A DNA stretch of 64,000 nt, taken from Opitutaceae bacterium BACL24 MAG-120322-bin51 (GTDB lineage: Bacteria; Verrucomicrobiota; Verrucomicrobiia; Opitutales; Coraliomargaritaceae). Location: the NCBI GenBank assembly GCA_905182435.1, contig CAJJBN010000021.1:1-64000 (forward strand), given 5' to 3'. Of the stretch, positions 38,940 through 47,707 are shown one piece after another. Within the stretch, counting starts at the first letter, position 1, and every line of letters starts with the position of its first letter. The notes under the pieces were generated by a model. It was not told the DNA's origin. It made no database searches and saw nothing but the letters and a program-made list of their open reading frames with translations. Position numbers and translations under genes: made by a program.

Positions 38940-40175
38940 TTAGTAGCGAAGCGATGCTGAAAGATCAACCATGTGCGCCTCGTAGCCCTGCCCCTGAGCG
39001 TTAGAATCATTTTCATTATAATTATAGCCGGTACTAAAGCGCCAATATCGATTCGGCACATAGGATAAACGAAAGCCTGTATTATACACATTATCTTCGC
39101 GATCCGTCGTCTCATACTCACGCAGAGTATAACCGAAATTTGCGCTCGCAGAATAGTTGCTATTAATCGAATAGCTCGCAGTTAAATTTGCCCTGGTTGT
39201 AGTCGTCCCCTGCCCCTCACCACCAACACCGAAACCACGATGCAGGTTGAACACGGTCGTTAGCTTAGGGGTAGCGGAGTAGGTGAAACTTGCATCTAAG
39301 CCCATTGTTCCTCTGGAATCACGATTGGTGCTGGTTGGCACGCCTGGAGTACCATTCGCAAAAGTCTGTATGCTCGAATCATCCGAATCAGAGGTGCGAT
39401 AGCCGACTTTAAAGAACCCGGCCAACTTCGGCAGCAACTCGCCACGCGCACCGACATTAAAGAAATGCCCCTCTTGATCATAGCTACCCACTTCGCGAGC
39501 ATTCACAGTATCTTCAAGCTTGGTTTCACCCACATCAGTCGCAGTATATGTGTACCCCACACTCAAATCAACCTTTGGTGTGAGCTCATAAAAAATATCG
39601 ACTGGAATCTTGAACGACTCACGGTCCGCCAAGCTCTCCTGATCTTGGTACTGCCTGTCAGAGTAATTCACGCCAGACCCCACACTGAACTTGGGCGACA
39701 AGCGGTACTCTCCGTTCAAATTGGCTCGAATGTTCTCCGACTCAGTTAATCGACCCTGCTGATTGGTATTTCCATCCTTACCCGCCGACTGATTCTCATC
39801 GTAGCTGACAAGCCCATTCACATCCCAACGACTGCTGCGATAGGAACTAATTGCCTTGATATGAAACTGCTCAGTATCCAGTTCGGACAGCTCATCGTAA
39901 CGGGTAATATCATAACGTGTAATGATACTCAGGTCTAAATTAGACAGGCCACGCCCGACATTGACCTCAAATCCAGGCGAGACCGTGAATTTAATATCAT
40001 CCTGCTCGTCTGCTTCATCGTAAAAGACATTTGACTGCCACTGAACAGAAGACGATCCACTAAAGAAAACATCCACGCTGTCACCAATCGAAACAAGTGG
40101 TGCGGCTTGCACAACGACAGGCAGGCTGACAAAGGCTAAGATTACTGGAAGAGGTAAGAACTGTTTGATTTTCAT
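38940..40175 (-). CDS. Outer-membrane beta-barrel protein of the exopolysaccharide locus
   Basis: A 411-residue exported protein. The signal peptide MKIKQFLPLPVILAFVSLPVV starts at ATG 40175; the longer open frame up to 40286 has no other support. The rest is made of alternating hydrophobic strands with aromatic ends (FSVGSGVNYSDRQYQ, VDLSVGYTYTATDVG, YWRFSTGYNYNE), ending LSASLRY, with the C-terminal aromatic typical of barrels inserted by BamA. Resembles outer-membrane proteins (EpsL/OMP beta-barrel type) found in exosortase-linked exopolysaccharide loci. Specific role not established. Confidence 0.8.
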   Translation of the reverse strand: MKIKQFLPLPVILAFVSLPVVVQAAPLVSIGDSVDVFFSGSSSVQWQSNVFYDEADEQDDIKFTVSPGFEVNVGRGLSNLDLSIITRYDITRYDELSELDTEQFHIKAISSYRSSRWDVNGLVSYDENQSAGKDGNTNQQGRLTESENIRANLNGEYRLSPKFSVGSGVNYSDRQYQDQESLADRESFKIPVDIFYELTPKVDLSVGYTYTATDVGETKLEDTVNAREVGSYDQEGHFFNVGARGELLPKLAGFFKVGYRTSDSDDSSIQTFANGTPGVPTSTNRDSRGTMGLDASFTYSATPKLTTVFNLHRGFGVGGEGQGTTTTRANLTASYSINSNYSASANFGYTLREYETTDREDNVYNTGFRLSYVPNRYWRFSTGYNYNENDSNAQGQGYEAHMVDLSASLRY

Positions 40176-40369
40176 GTGCAAGGTAACCTCAGTGCAATTA
40201 ATTAGGATTGCTTTCTGAAGAATAGTAACTGGGGAAATTAACTTAGTTATTAGTATATAAATGGAAAACTTGCCGGGTAACTGCAATCCAAAAAGTGATA
40301 TTTTTTGAGCTTGTTTAGATGTAAAAAAAATGTCATCTATTAATCTTTGCGTTTACCATATTAATTAAG

Positions 40370-42040
40370 ATGGACCATAGAAAATACCCCAAAAACCCCC
40401 GTTTCCGCGAAAAACCGATTTTACTCGGATTCGTCGTGCAAAGCAAAGGAGCCGACGGGCGCATACACATCGTCGTGCGTTGGGGCCGCATGCTCTCGAC
40501 TCTATTGGCTTTATTCATTGCCGGTTGGATCGCGACAGCGGGGGCCCTCTTCTGCTATTTTAAATACAAAAAGGATTTCAATGAGGTTACCTTAACGGGC
40601 ATGATTAGCCTGCCTTTCCGCATTGATGAACACCGCAAAGAAATGGGCGACTACCACATCAAGCGGGGCCTCGAAGAAGTGAAAGAGGGCAACTACCGTG
40701 ATGCACTTCGCCTCCTGCGCCTCGGCGTCACGCGCTCTCCCTCAAATTTAGAAGGCCGTAGGGTCTTAGCAGAATTCTATGAACTGGCAATCAAGCGCCC
40801 GGACGTAGCCGCGGACTTAATGGTCAAAGGCCTAGACCGCGGAGGAATCGAAGATCTCGACTATCTCAAGCAAACCTTACGCGTGTTACTGCGCAACCAG
40901 ATGGATGAGCAAATTCAAGAGCTTAGCAATAAATACCTCCCAGAAGAGCCTGACCTAACCGACATCAACCGCACTCTAGCTTTCGGCGCAGCCAATGCCA
41001 ACTACTTACGCGGCAACTACGACCAAGCCGATGACTATCTAATTGCATATAACTTGATCGAGTCCCTGGAAGGCCTGCTACTTTCATCCCAAATCAGCTG
41101 GGATCGCGGCAATCAAATCGCCGCGATCACAAAGATGGAGCATTCACTGCGTCGATTCCCAAATTCCGAGCCGCTGCTCATGCAGCTCAGTCGCTATCAC
41201 CGCGAAATCGGCGAGATCGATAAGGCACGTCGCTATGCAATTCTCCGCAACGTCAAAGATCCACTGAGCGCAGCTCCACGCTTAGAATTGCTCTACATTT
41301 ACAACAAATCTGGAGATTTCGATCGCGAACAACGCGAAACGCAACGCATGCTGAAGCAATTCCGCGACGATGAAAGTGCGCTCCAAGCGCTCGCAAACTT
41401 TGCTGCAGACACCGGCAACATCAATCTCGCCCGCCGCACTTACGAAGAAGCACTGGAGAACGAATTCGCCGTGGATGCATTCGCGCTACTGCTGATCGAA
41501 TCCCACCTAGTAAGCAAAGACTACGAGGGCGCGCTCAGCTTCTCCGAAGAATTGCTCAAAGAACGTCCAGACTGGCTAACACAACGATGGGCCATCTTCA
41601 ACAGCCTGCGAGCCGTTGCATCTTATGGCACTAACCGCCCAGACTTGGGCGAAATTTACCTACAGTACTTCATCGACGAGGCCAACAACCCTGCACAGAC
41701 TTACCTAGCAGTCGCGCGCCGTTTCTCAAACATAGATAGGGCCCCGCAAGCACGAAAAATCCTGAAAACAGCCATGCAACGGACGCCAGCGAATCAAAAA
41801 ATCCTGTCTGAACTCATCAGAGTCGAGCTGGAGCTAGGCAATACGGAAAACCTCAATCACCTGCTGACACGCCTGTTACAGATGCGTCGCCCACAGATGG
41901 ATATAATCGTCGATGCCTATAATAAACTCGGCAGCGACCGCTTCATCTTCACTCCAAGTCGCGAGAGCTTGTTACTCCAGCTCAGCGCAATCCTACGCGA
42001 GAGTGCGGCACAGGCCCTACAAACAATCAAAGCCTCCTAA
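40370..42040 (+). CDS. Membrane-anchored TPR protein
   Basis: A 556-residue protein. Cytoplasmic N-terminal basic stretch (RKYPKNPRFREK), one membrane helix (about 44-66), then a large periplasmic superhelix of TPR-like pairs (from about 95). Divergent from the exopolysaccharide barrel gene over an AT-rich region of about 195 bases. Resembles TPR proteins that accompany PEP-CTERM/exosortase exopolysaccharide systems, but no specific family is assigned. Confidence 0.75.
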   Translation: MDHRKYPKNPRFREKPILLGFVVQSKGADGRIHIVVRWGRMLSTLLALFIAGWIATAGALFCYFKYKKDFNEVTLTGMISLPFRIDEHRKEMGDYHIKRGLEEVKEGNYRDALRLLRLGVTRSPSNLEGRRVLAEFYELAIKRPDVAADLMVKGLDRGGIEDLDYLKQTLRVLLRNQMDEQIQELSNKYLPEEPDLTDINRTLAFGAANANYLRGNYDQADDYLIAYNLIESLEGLLLSSQISWDRGNQIAAITKMEHSLRRFPNSEPLLMQLSRYHREIGEIDKARRYAILRNVKDPLSAAPRLELLYIYNKSGDFDREQRETQRMLKQFRDDESALQALANFAADTGNINLARRTYEEALENEFAVDAFALLLIESHLVSKDYEGALSFSEELLKERPDWLTQRWAIFNSLRAVASYGTNRPDLGEIYLQYFIDEANNPAQTYLAVARRFSNIDRAPQARKILKTAMQRTPANQKILSELIRVELELGNTENLNHLLTRLLQMRRPQMDIIVDAYNKLGSDRFIFTPSRESLLLQLSAILRESAAQALQTIKAS

Positions 42041-42146
42041 AGGGGGCTCGTGCGAGCTCCTGGCCAGCATTTACCAAGGTGCGCGGCAAAGCGAATGACT
42101 GCCGCCGCACCGCGCTAAATCTGACCTCGCCAGGCGCCAGTCGCGC

Positions 42147-43451
42147 CTAGCTCGAGGTCCCTGCCCTGCGGTTATACACCACCCGAACTGCAATCACGCG
42201 ACGCTCGTCGACTTCATCAATTGTAATTCGCATTCCAGCAAGCGACAGGGTATCCCCACGCGCGGGAATGCGCCCCAGTTCGCCGGTAATCAACCCGCCG
42301 AAAGTCGATACCCCGTCATTCTCGATCTCAACACCGAGCGCCGCCTCAAGATCATGAATCGGCGTCAGCCCAGAAATGCGATAGGTATGCGGCGCTCGTA
42401 TCGCTCGGATCTGATCCTCTTCGCTATCGAATTCGTCCTGAATCTCACCCACGAGTTCTTCGAGAATACTCTCGAAGGTGACAACACCGACGATGCCGCC
42501 GAATTCATCCACAGCCAACGCCATGTGAAACTTCGCCCGCAACATGCGCTCTAAGGCCGTCTCTAAGGGTGTCTCCAACTCAAAGGTCGCAACATTTCGC
42601 TTCAGCTTGACTAAATCGACCGCGGCTAATGACCCACTCAGGCGAAACATGTCTTTAATGTGCAGGATCCCGACACAGTCATCGAGGCTCCCATGGCACA
42701 AAGGGAAACGCGTATGCCCCGCCTCCTTCATCACTTTCAGGTTCGCCTTAAAGTCTTCTTCTAGGTCACAAATGACTACCTGACTACGCGGTAACAGAAC
42801 GTCTTGAACAACCAACTCCTGCATCTGCAAGGCTCGGTTCACAATCTTCCGCACCACTGGCGACAGCGCGTGACTATCCTCACCCATCGCCCTAATTTGC
42901 ACATCCAAATCTAGCGGATTCAACTCATCCTCGACGTCGACACCTAGGCGGCGAAACAGAATCCGCTTCAAGCCACGAAAAAAGAGCATCCCAGGGCACG
43001 TCAAAATCTGAAAGATCCACAACACCCGATAAGAACGTTGAATCCCTTTCACCGGATCGCGCATCGCCAAACCGCGCGGAAAAATCTCCGCAAACAGAAA
43101 ATGCACCGATGTCGCACACACAAAAGACAGCAACACAACCAACCAGCGCTCCGGCACCTGCGCCGACTCGAACAGGCGAAAAAAATCGCTCACCAGCGGC
43201 ATCAGTAATAAGCCCACCGCGACCGTGCAAAGCGTCTTACTAAAACGAACCGCACGCCCCGTCTGATCGCTCTTCTCAATTAGGCGAGCAATGCCACGGC
43301 GGCGCTTCAATTGCTCCAGCGCCTGAGCGCTCACCCCCCCGTAGCGGAACTTAACCAAACTGATTTCGCACATCACCAGAAACGCATGCAGCACCAACAT
43401 CAGCGCTACCGCGCTCAATGAAACGAGAAAGTTGATCCACGCCCCACTCAT
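42147..43451 (-). CDS. CNNM/CorC-family membrane protein (hemolysin-related)
   Basis: A 434-residue inner-membrane protein. N-terminal CNNM transmembrane domain (DUF21; about 1-190) with four hydrophobic stretches; a tandem CBS pair (about 205-320, VLLPRSQVVICDLEED and AVDEFGGIVGVVTFESILEELVGEI); and a CorC/HlyC domain at the end (about 345-425). Relatives move Mg2+ or Co2+. Its ATG overlaps the hisC stop (ATGA at 43448-43451), so translation is coupled to HisC despite the unrelated function. Confidence 0.93.
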   Translation of the reverse strand: MSGAWINFLVSLSAVALMLVLHAFLVMCEISLVKFRYGGVSAQALEQLKRRRGIARLIEKSDQTGRAVRFSKTLCTVAVGLLLMPLVSDFFRLFESAQVPERWLVVLLSFVCATSVHFLFAEIFPRGLAMRDPVKGIQRSYRVLWIFQILTCPGMLFFRGLKRILFRRLGVDVEDELNPLDLDVQIRAMGEDSHALSPVVRKIVNRALQMQELVVQDVLLPRSQVVICDLEEDFKANLKVMKEAGHTRFPLCHGSLDDCVGILHIKDMFRLSGSLAAVDLVKLKRNVATFELETPLETALERMLRAKFHMALAVDEFGGIVGVVTFESILEELVGEIQDEFDSEEDQIRAIRAPHTYRISGLTPIHDLEAALGVEIENDGVSTFGGLITGELGRIPARGDTLSLAGMRITIDEVDERRVIAVRVVYNRRAGTSS

Positions 43452-44563
43452 CGGACACTTGCGATCTCACCACTTTCAAGTAATTCACGCAAGGCGCTCA
43501 GTAGCCGTTGATTCTCGTCAGCCCGCCCAATCGTGATGCGCACAAAATCAGCCATTCCATAAGGCGCCAAAGGCCGCACGATCAAACCGCGCCGCTGCAG
43601 CGCCTCAAACACCACCGCGCCGCTGCCGACCCGACTCAACACAAAATTCGCCGCGCCGCCAACCGTCTCGAAGCCCAGTGCAGTGAGCCCCTCGCAGAGC
43701 ACCTGACGCCCCACTTCATTCTCGGTTCGGCACATTGCAACAAACTCCAAATCATTCAGTGCCGCGGCGGCCGCCGCCTGCGCCACCGCATTCACATTAA
43801 ATGGCTGACGCACTCGATGCAGCAGCGCGATCAACTCTGGGTCACCATACGCATAGCCAACCCGCAAGCCACCGAGTCCATAGATCTTCGAAAACGTCCG
43901 CAGGCACACGACCTTTCGCCCCGCATGAATCGCCGCCGACAAATCCGGCGCCTCATCTAAATACTCCGCATACGCCTCGTCTAAACAAAGGATCACATGC
44001 TCCGGCAAGCCTTCAGCCAACTTCAACAAATCCGCCGCCGCATTCGCAACCCCCGTCGGATTGTTCGGACTCGCCACAAACAACAGGCGCGTGCGCTCCG
44101 TCACTGCCGCCAGCATTGCGTCTAAGTCATGGCCAAAGTCAGCCATCGGCACTTCAACAGGCGTCGCGCCAAACAACTGGGTCACCAACTTATAGACGAT
44201 AAAAGCCTGCGCCCCGATCACCACTTCTAGCCCTGGCCGTAAGAACGCATGCCCCAATAGCTCGATAATTTCATTCGAGCCATTGCCGACTAAAATCGAC
44301 TCCGTTGAGACACCACGCTGCTCGGCGATCTTTTGTCGCAAGTCCTGGCATCCTCCATCCGGATATAGGTGCGCGCTGTTCAACGCCTCTACTCCGGCGG
44401 CTATTGCCTTCGGCGAAGGACCAAACGGATTCTCATTCGAGGCCAGCTTAGCAATATTTGCAGGATCGAGCCCGTATTCACGAGCGACCGTTTCGATTGG
44501 TTTTCCGGGCTCATAGACCGGCTGTGTATGCACTCCGGCATTCGCGAGTTCAGCGTATTTCAT
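43448..44563 (-). CDS. hisC: Histidinol-phosphate aminotransferase
   Basis: A 371-residue PLP enzyme converting imidazole-acetol phosphate and glutamate to histidinol phosphate in histidine synthesis. Class I/II fold with ASNENPFGPSP (41-51), NGSNEIIELL, SPNNPTG (165-171), D195-x-x-Y198 for the cofactor ring, and the Schiff-base Lys226 in RTFSKIYGLGGLRVGY. Arginine near the C terminus (FVRITIG) completes the substrate site. Some relatives act on phenylalanine or tyrosine, but HisC is the best fit. Confidence 0.92.
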   Translation of the reverse strand: MKYAELANAGVHTQPVYEPGKPIETVAREYGLDPANIAKLASNENPFGPSPKAIAAGVEALNSAHLYPDGGCQDLRQKIAEQRGVSTESILVGNGSNEIIELLGHAFLRPGLEVVIGAQAFIVYKLVTQLFGATPVEVPMADFGHDLDAMLAAVTERTRLLFVASPNNPTGVANAAADLLKLAEGLPEHVILCLDEAYAEYLDEAPDLSAAIHAGRKVVCLRTFSKIYGLGGLRVGYAYGDPELIALLHRVRQPFNVNAVAQAAAAAALNDLEFVAMCRTENEVGRQVLCEGLTALGFETVGGAANFVLSRVGSGAVVFEALQRRGLIVRPLAPYGMADFVRITIGRADENQRLLSALRELLESGEIASVR

Positions 44564-44630
44564 TTATATAATTGGCCTTTGACCTTGCGTTGACAAAGGC
44601 CGATTGCAACAAAAACAGCAACCCACACTT

Positions 44631-45545
44631 ATGAAAATTCTACTTACTGGGGCCTCAGGCCTGCTCGGAAATGCCTACGCCGAAGCCGCCATTCGCCGCG
44701 GGCATAAAGTCATCGCACTTTATAACACCACAGAGCCCATCGCGCGCGGCATCGAGCAAAGCATTCAACTCGACGCACAAGCACTCGATAAAATCACTGC
44801 CCTCGCGCTCGAAATTTGGCCTGACACCATCGTCAATTGCGCCGCAATCTCCTCGCCCAGCGAGGTCGATGCCGACGCCAAACTGGCCGAGAAGATCAAC
44901 GTCGCCCTACCGCGCCACCTCTCGCAGCTATCGACTCACCTCGGTGCCCGTCTGCTACATGTCTCCACTGACATGGTATTCGATGGGCATTCCGCCGAGC
45001 CTTACCGCTCCACCGACATGCCCTGCCCGACCAATCTTTACGGGCAGACAAAGCTAATGGCCGAACGAGCAGTGCTTGAGCACAACCCAGAAGACCCCGT
45101 CGTCCTACGCATCCCCATCCTGATGGGCAACAGTATCAACGGCCAACGCAGCGCACATGAAAAACTCCTCGCCGCCGTCGCACGCGGCGAACAGCCCAAG
45201 CTCTTTTGTGACGAAATTCGCCAGCCTTGCTCCGCCTCCAACGTCGCCGAAGTGCTGCTCGAACTCACCGAGCGGCGCGACCTACACGGCATTTTCCATT
45301 GGGCAGGCGCGGAAACCATGAGCCGCTTCGAAATGGGGCAACGCATCCTTCAGCATTTCGACCTGCCGCTCAATAGTGTGCAATCCGTGTGTAAAAACGA
45401 CAATCCAGAGTTTGCCAACCGCCCAAGTAACCTGACCTTCAATCTACATCCGATCGTCAGTAAGCTTAAAACAAAGCCCGCAACTTTCGAAGAGCAACTC
45501 GAAGAGCTCACCCACGTCGAACCGCTGCGCTCAGCCGATCACTAG
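44631..45545 (+). CDS. RmlD-like NAD(P)-dependent sugar-nucleotide reductase
   Basis: A 304-residue short-chain dehydrogenase of the extended type. GASGLLGN (from residue 6) is the Rossmann dinucleotide motif, STDMVFDGHSAEPY resembles RmlD, and YGQTKLMAE contains the Y-x-x-x-K catalytic pair. RmlD makes dTDP-rhamnose, but no other rml genes are here, so the precise substrate is open. ATG 44631 fits the fold start; an open extension from 44604 has no support. Followed after 12 bases by the lipoate-ligase gene. Confidence 0.85.
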   Translation: MKILLTGASGLLGNAYAEAAIRRGHKVIALYNTTEPIARGIEQSIQLDAQALDKITALALEIWPDTIVNCAAISSPSEVDADAKLAEKINVALPRHLSQLSTHLGARLLHVSTDMVFDGHSAEPYRSTDMPCPTNLYGQTKLMAERAVLEHNPEDPVVLRIPILMGNSINGQRSAHEKLLAAVARGEQPKLFCDEIRQPCSASNVAEVLLELTERRDLHGIFHWAGAETMSRFEMGQRILQHFDLPLNSVQSVCKNDNPEFANRPSNLTFNLHPIVSKLKTKPATFEEQLEELTHVEPLRSADH

Positions 45546-45557
45546 CCCCTACCAACT

Positions 45558-46274
45558 GTGCCGCTCATCATTCTACCCAACGCCTTTGGCGACGCCGCGA
45601 CCAATATGGCCATCGATGCTTCGCTGCTCTACACCCTACCAGTAGGTATTGCCGCCTTTCGTCACTACGGATGGACCGAGCCAGCCATCACCTTCGGCTA
45701 CACTCAACGCAGCGCGGAGGTGAGAGCTGCCTTCCCCGAAGATCTGCAACTCTGCCGACGACTCACCGGCGGCGGCATCGTCGATCACCGCAACGACTGG
45801 ACCTACGCCCTCGCACTGCAAACCGACTTGCCCGCGGCGCATGCACCTGCCACTGAGCTTTACGCCACCATCCATCGCTGCATACAGCTGGCGCTCCAAG
45901 CACAGTCTGTCACAGCCGAACTCGCGCCGTGCCCACGCCAATGCGACAAAACACCCGCCGCGCTCGACGCCCCCGAGCAGTGCTTCCTGCAACCCACCGC
46001 TAACGACGTAACCCACCCCGACGGCACAAAAATCGCCGGCGCCGCGATGAAACGCGCGCGCGAAGGCCTACTCGTGCAAGGCTCAATCGACCGTGGCGCA
46101 CTGCCCGACGATTTCGATTACCACACCTTCGCCGAGGCCTTCCAACACGCCCTCGCCAGCCAACTCGTGATCCCCATCGGCACCAGCGAAGATCTACGCA
46201 CCCTATTCAACAGCCCTCGCATTCAACAAGAGCGCGAACGATTTGAAAGTGAAGCGTGGATCAATCGGCGCTAA
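45558..46274 (+). CDS. Lipoate/biotin protein ligase family protein
   Basis: A 238-residue cytoplasmic protein of the LplA/BPL/LipB-type catalytic fold. NMAIDASLL (16-24), FGYTQR, RRLTGGGIVDHRNDWTYAL (the RR-GGG-H element of LplA), and the lysine loop TKIAGAAMKRAREGLLVQGS. Probably transfers lipoate or octanoate to E2 subunits. GTG start at 45558, 12 bases after the RmlD-like gene; no nearby ATG gives a full fold. Confidence 0.85.
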   Translation: MPLIILPNAFGDAATNMAIDASLLYTLPVGIAAFRHYGWTEPAITFGYTQRSAEVRAAFPEDLQLCRRLTGGGIVDHRNDWTYALALQTDLPAAHAPATELYATIHRCIQLALQAQSVTAELAPCPRQCDKTPAALDAPEQCFLQPTANDVTHPDGTKIAGAAMKRAREGLLVQGSIDRGALPDDFDYHTFAEAFQHALASQLVIPIGTSEDLRTLFNSPRIQQERERFESEAWINRR

Positions 46275-46405
46275 ATCGCATACGCCGCGGGAGCGCAAAT
46301 GAGTGACTCCTAGCAGCATGAGCCCAGCTGACTGATTCAGCGCGTTGCGCCCTCCGCGCCGAAGACGGCATTATTCGCGCACTGAAATCAGACCACGCTC
46401 AGATT

Positions 46406-46873
46406 TTAAAACAGATGCTCATCACTGAGATTGATCAGGCTAAACATCAGCTTTGCTTTAACACGACCATCTTGCAGCACCTTTGCCTTAAACTTAAACA
46501 ACGGCCCCAGTCGCTCGATAAAGTCGACCTCCGCAAACACTTCACGCTGAGGCTTCACGATGCCCATATATTTGGCATAAGCGACCTTGCTGACCACACC
46601 TAATGCGTGACCTTTCGTTTGCTCACTATCGTAGTTCTCTACTGGCGCATAGTATTTGGTAATTAAGGCACCAGCGGACTGCGTGCAGAGCTCTTGCAAC
46701 ATCGCCCCCGGCACAACTGGAGCACCGGGAAAGTGGCCAGCCAAATACGCTTCATCGCCGCGATGCACCTTCACCCCCGTCACAGTGTGGGCAGTCAGGA
46801 CATCGATACGATCGACCATTAAATAGGGCTCACGATGGTGCAGTAGCACCTTAATTTCATCTCGATTCATCAT
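46406..46873 (-). CDS. FabZ/FabA-like 3-hydroxyacyl dehydratase
   Basis: A 155-residue hot-dog-fold protein. HHREPYLMVDRID opening; AGHFPGAPVVPGAMLQE holds the catalytic His47 and Glu61. In fatty-acid FabZ the segment is usually followed by A-M-A-Q; here LCTQSAG, so it is a divergent relative and may serve a special lipid or polyketide-like pathway rather than the main cycle. Overlaps the DUF2071 gene by ATGA (46870-46873), so they are coupled. Confidence 0.85.
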   Translation of the reverse strand: MMNRDEIKVLLHHREPYLMVDRIDVLTAHTVTGVKVHRGDEAYLAGHFPGAPVVPGAMLQELCTQSAGALITKYYAPVENYDSEQTKGHALGVVSKVAYAKYMGIVKPQREVFAEVDFIERLGPLFKFKAKVLQDGRVKAKLMFSLINLSDEHLF

Positions 46874-47562
46874 CGTTTAATTTCAGGTAGTTTCACAAAA
46901 GGTTTAAATCGCACATCGATCGGCTCCGCATAACGCGCCCGCACATCGATCGCCGGATCGAAGCCAAACTGAGGCGACAGTCGGTCCTCCCAACGCAGGT
47001 CATCGACCTGCCTCAGTCGCCAGGCCTCATGCGCCACATCCCCGCGATACAGCGAATCGCCGTCGGTCGTATATAAATGATAGCGCTCGACCAGCCAGCG
47101 ATCCAATGCATCCGCCGCGATCGATGGCCCAACTTCAGACTCCATCGAGAATGAATCGGGCGCAGCAAACGAATAGCGGCCCGCTTGTACGTCTCCCCTC
47201 ATCTTCCGCACTCGATACGGCAGATGAAAGACGCGCGTGGCAATCAACTGCCCTAAGCGACTGTCGGTATCCAAGGTCAAAAAAAGCACACCAGGCCGCC
47301 CTCGATAAGTCACATACGTGCGCAGATTCAGCTCCCACAGCGAAATGAAAGGCAGCGCAGGCGTTACCGGGAAGCGAATGTGCGACATGTAAAAAGGCAC
47401 GATACTCAACCATGCAGAGCCATCGAACAGATCCAGATCCAGGCCGGAGGGGAGCTGATCCCTAATCGCCTCAAGATCGCATCGAAAGCTCAGGAACTGC
47501 ACATGTGACCAACGCTGTGCGATCACCCATCGATTCGATTGAATTTGATTAGAAGGCTTCAT
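46870..47562 (-). CDS. DUF2071 (YqjF-like) protein
   Basis: A 230-residue cytoplasmic protein with the DUF2071 pattern: WSHVQFLSFRCDLEAIRDQLP, LDLFDGSAWLSIVPFYM, ELNLRTYVTYRGRPGVLFLTL, PYRVRKM. Function of the family is unknown. Translationally coupled to the FabZ-like gene, an uncommon pairing that may hint at a lipid-related role. Confidence 0.9.
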   Translation of the reverse strand: MKPSNQIQSNRWVIAQRWSHVQFLSFRCDLEAIRDQLPSGLDLDLFDGSAWLSIVPFYMSHIRFPVTPALPFISLWELNLRTYVTYRGRPGVLFLTLDTDSRLGQLIATRVFHLPYRVRKMRGDVQAGRYSFAAPDSFSMESEVGPSIAADALDRWLVERYHLYTTDGDSLYRGDVAHEAWRLRQVDDLRWEDRLSPQFGFDPAIDVRARYAEPIDVRFKPFVKLPEIKR

Positions 47563-47707
47563 AGTTTTTATGCATCAGTTCAGACCGGAATTCATTACAA
47601 CTTTTATCCAAATAAAACACTAAAAATCGACAACTCGCTAACAACTGTGAATAAGTTCTCCGTTTTAACTTTTACAGCCAGCAGGAGGTTGCCAGTATTA
47701 CCGCTTC

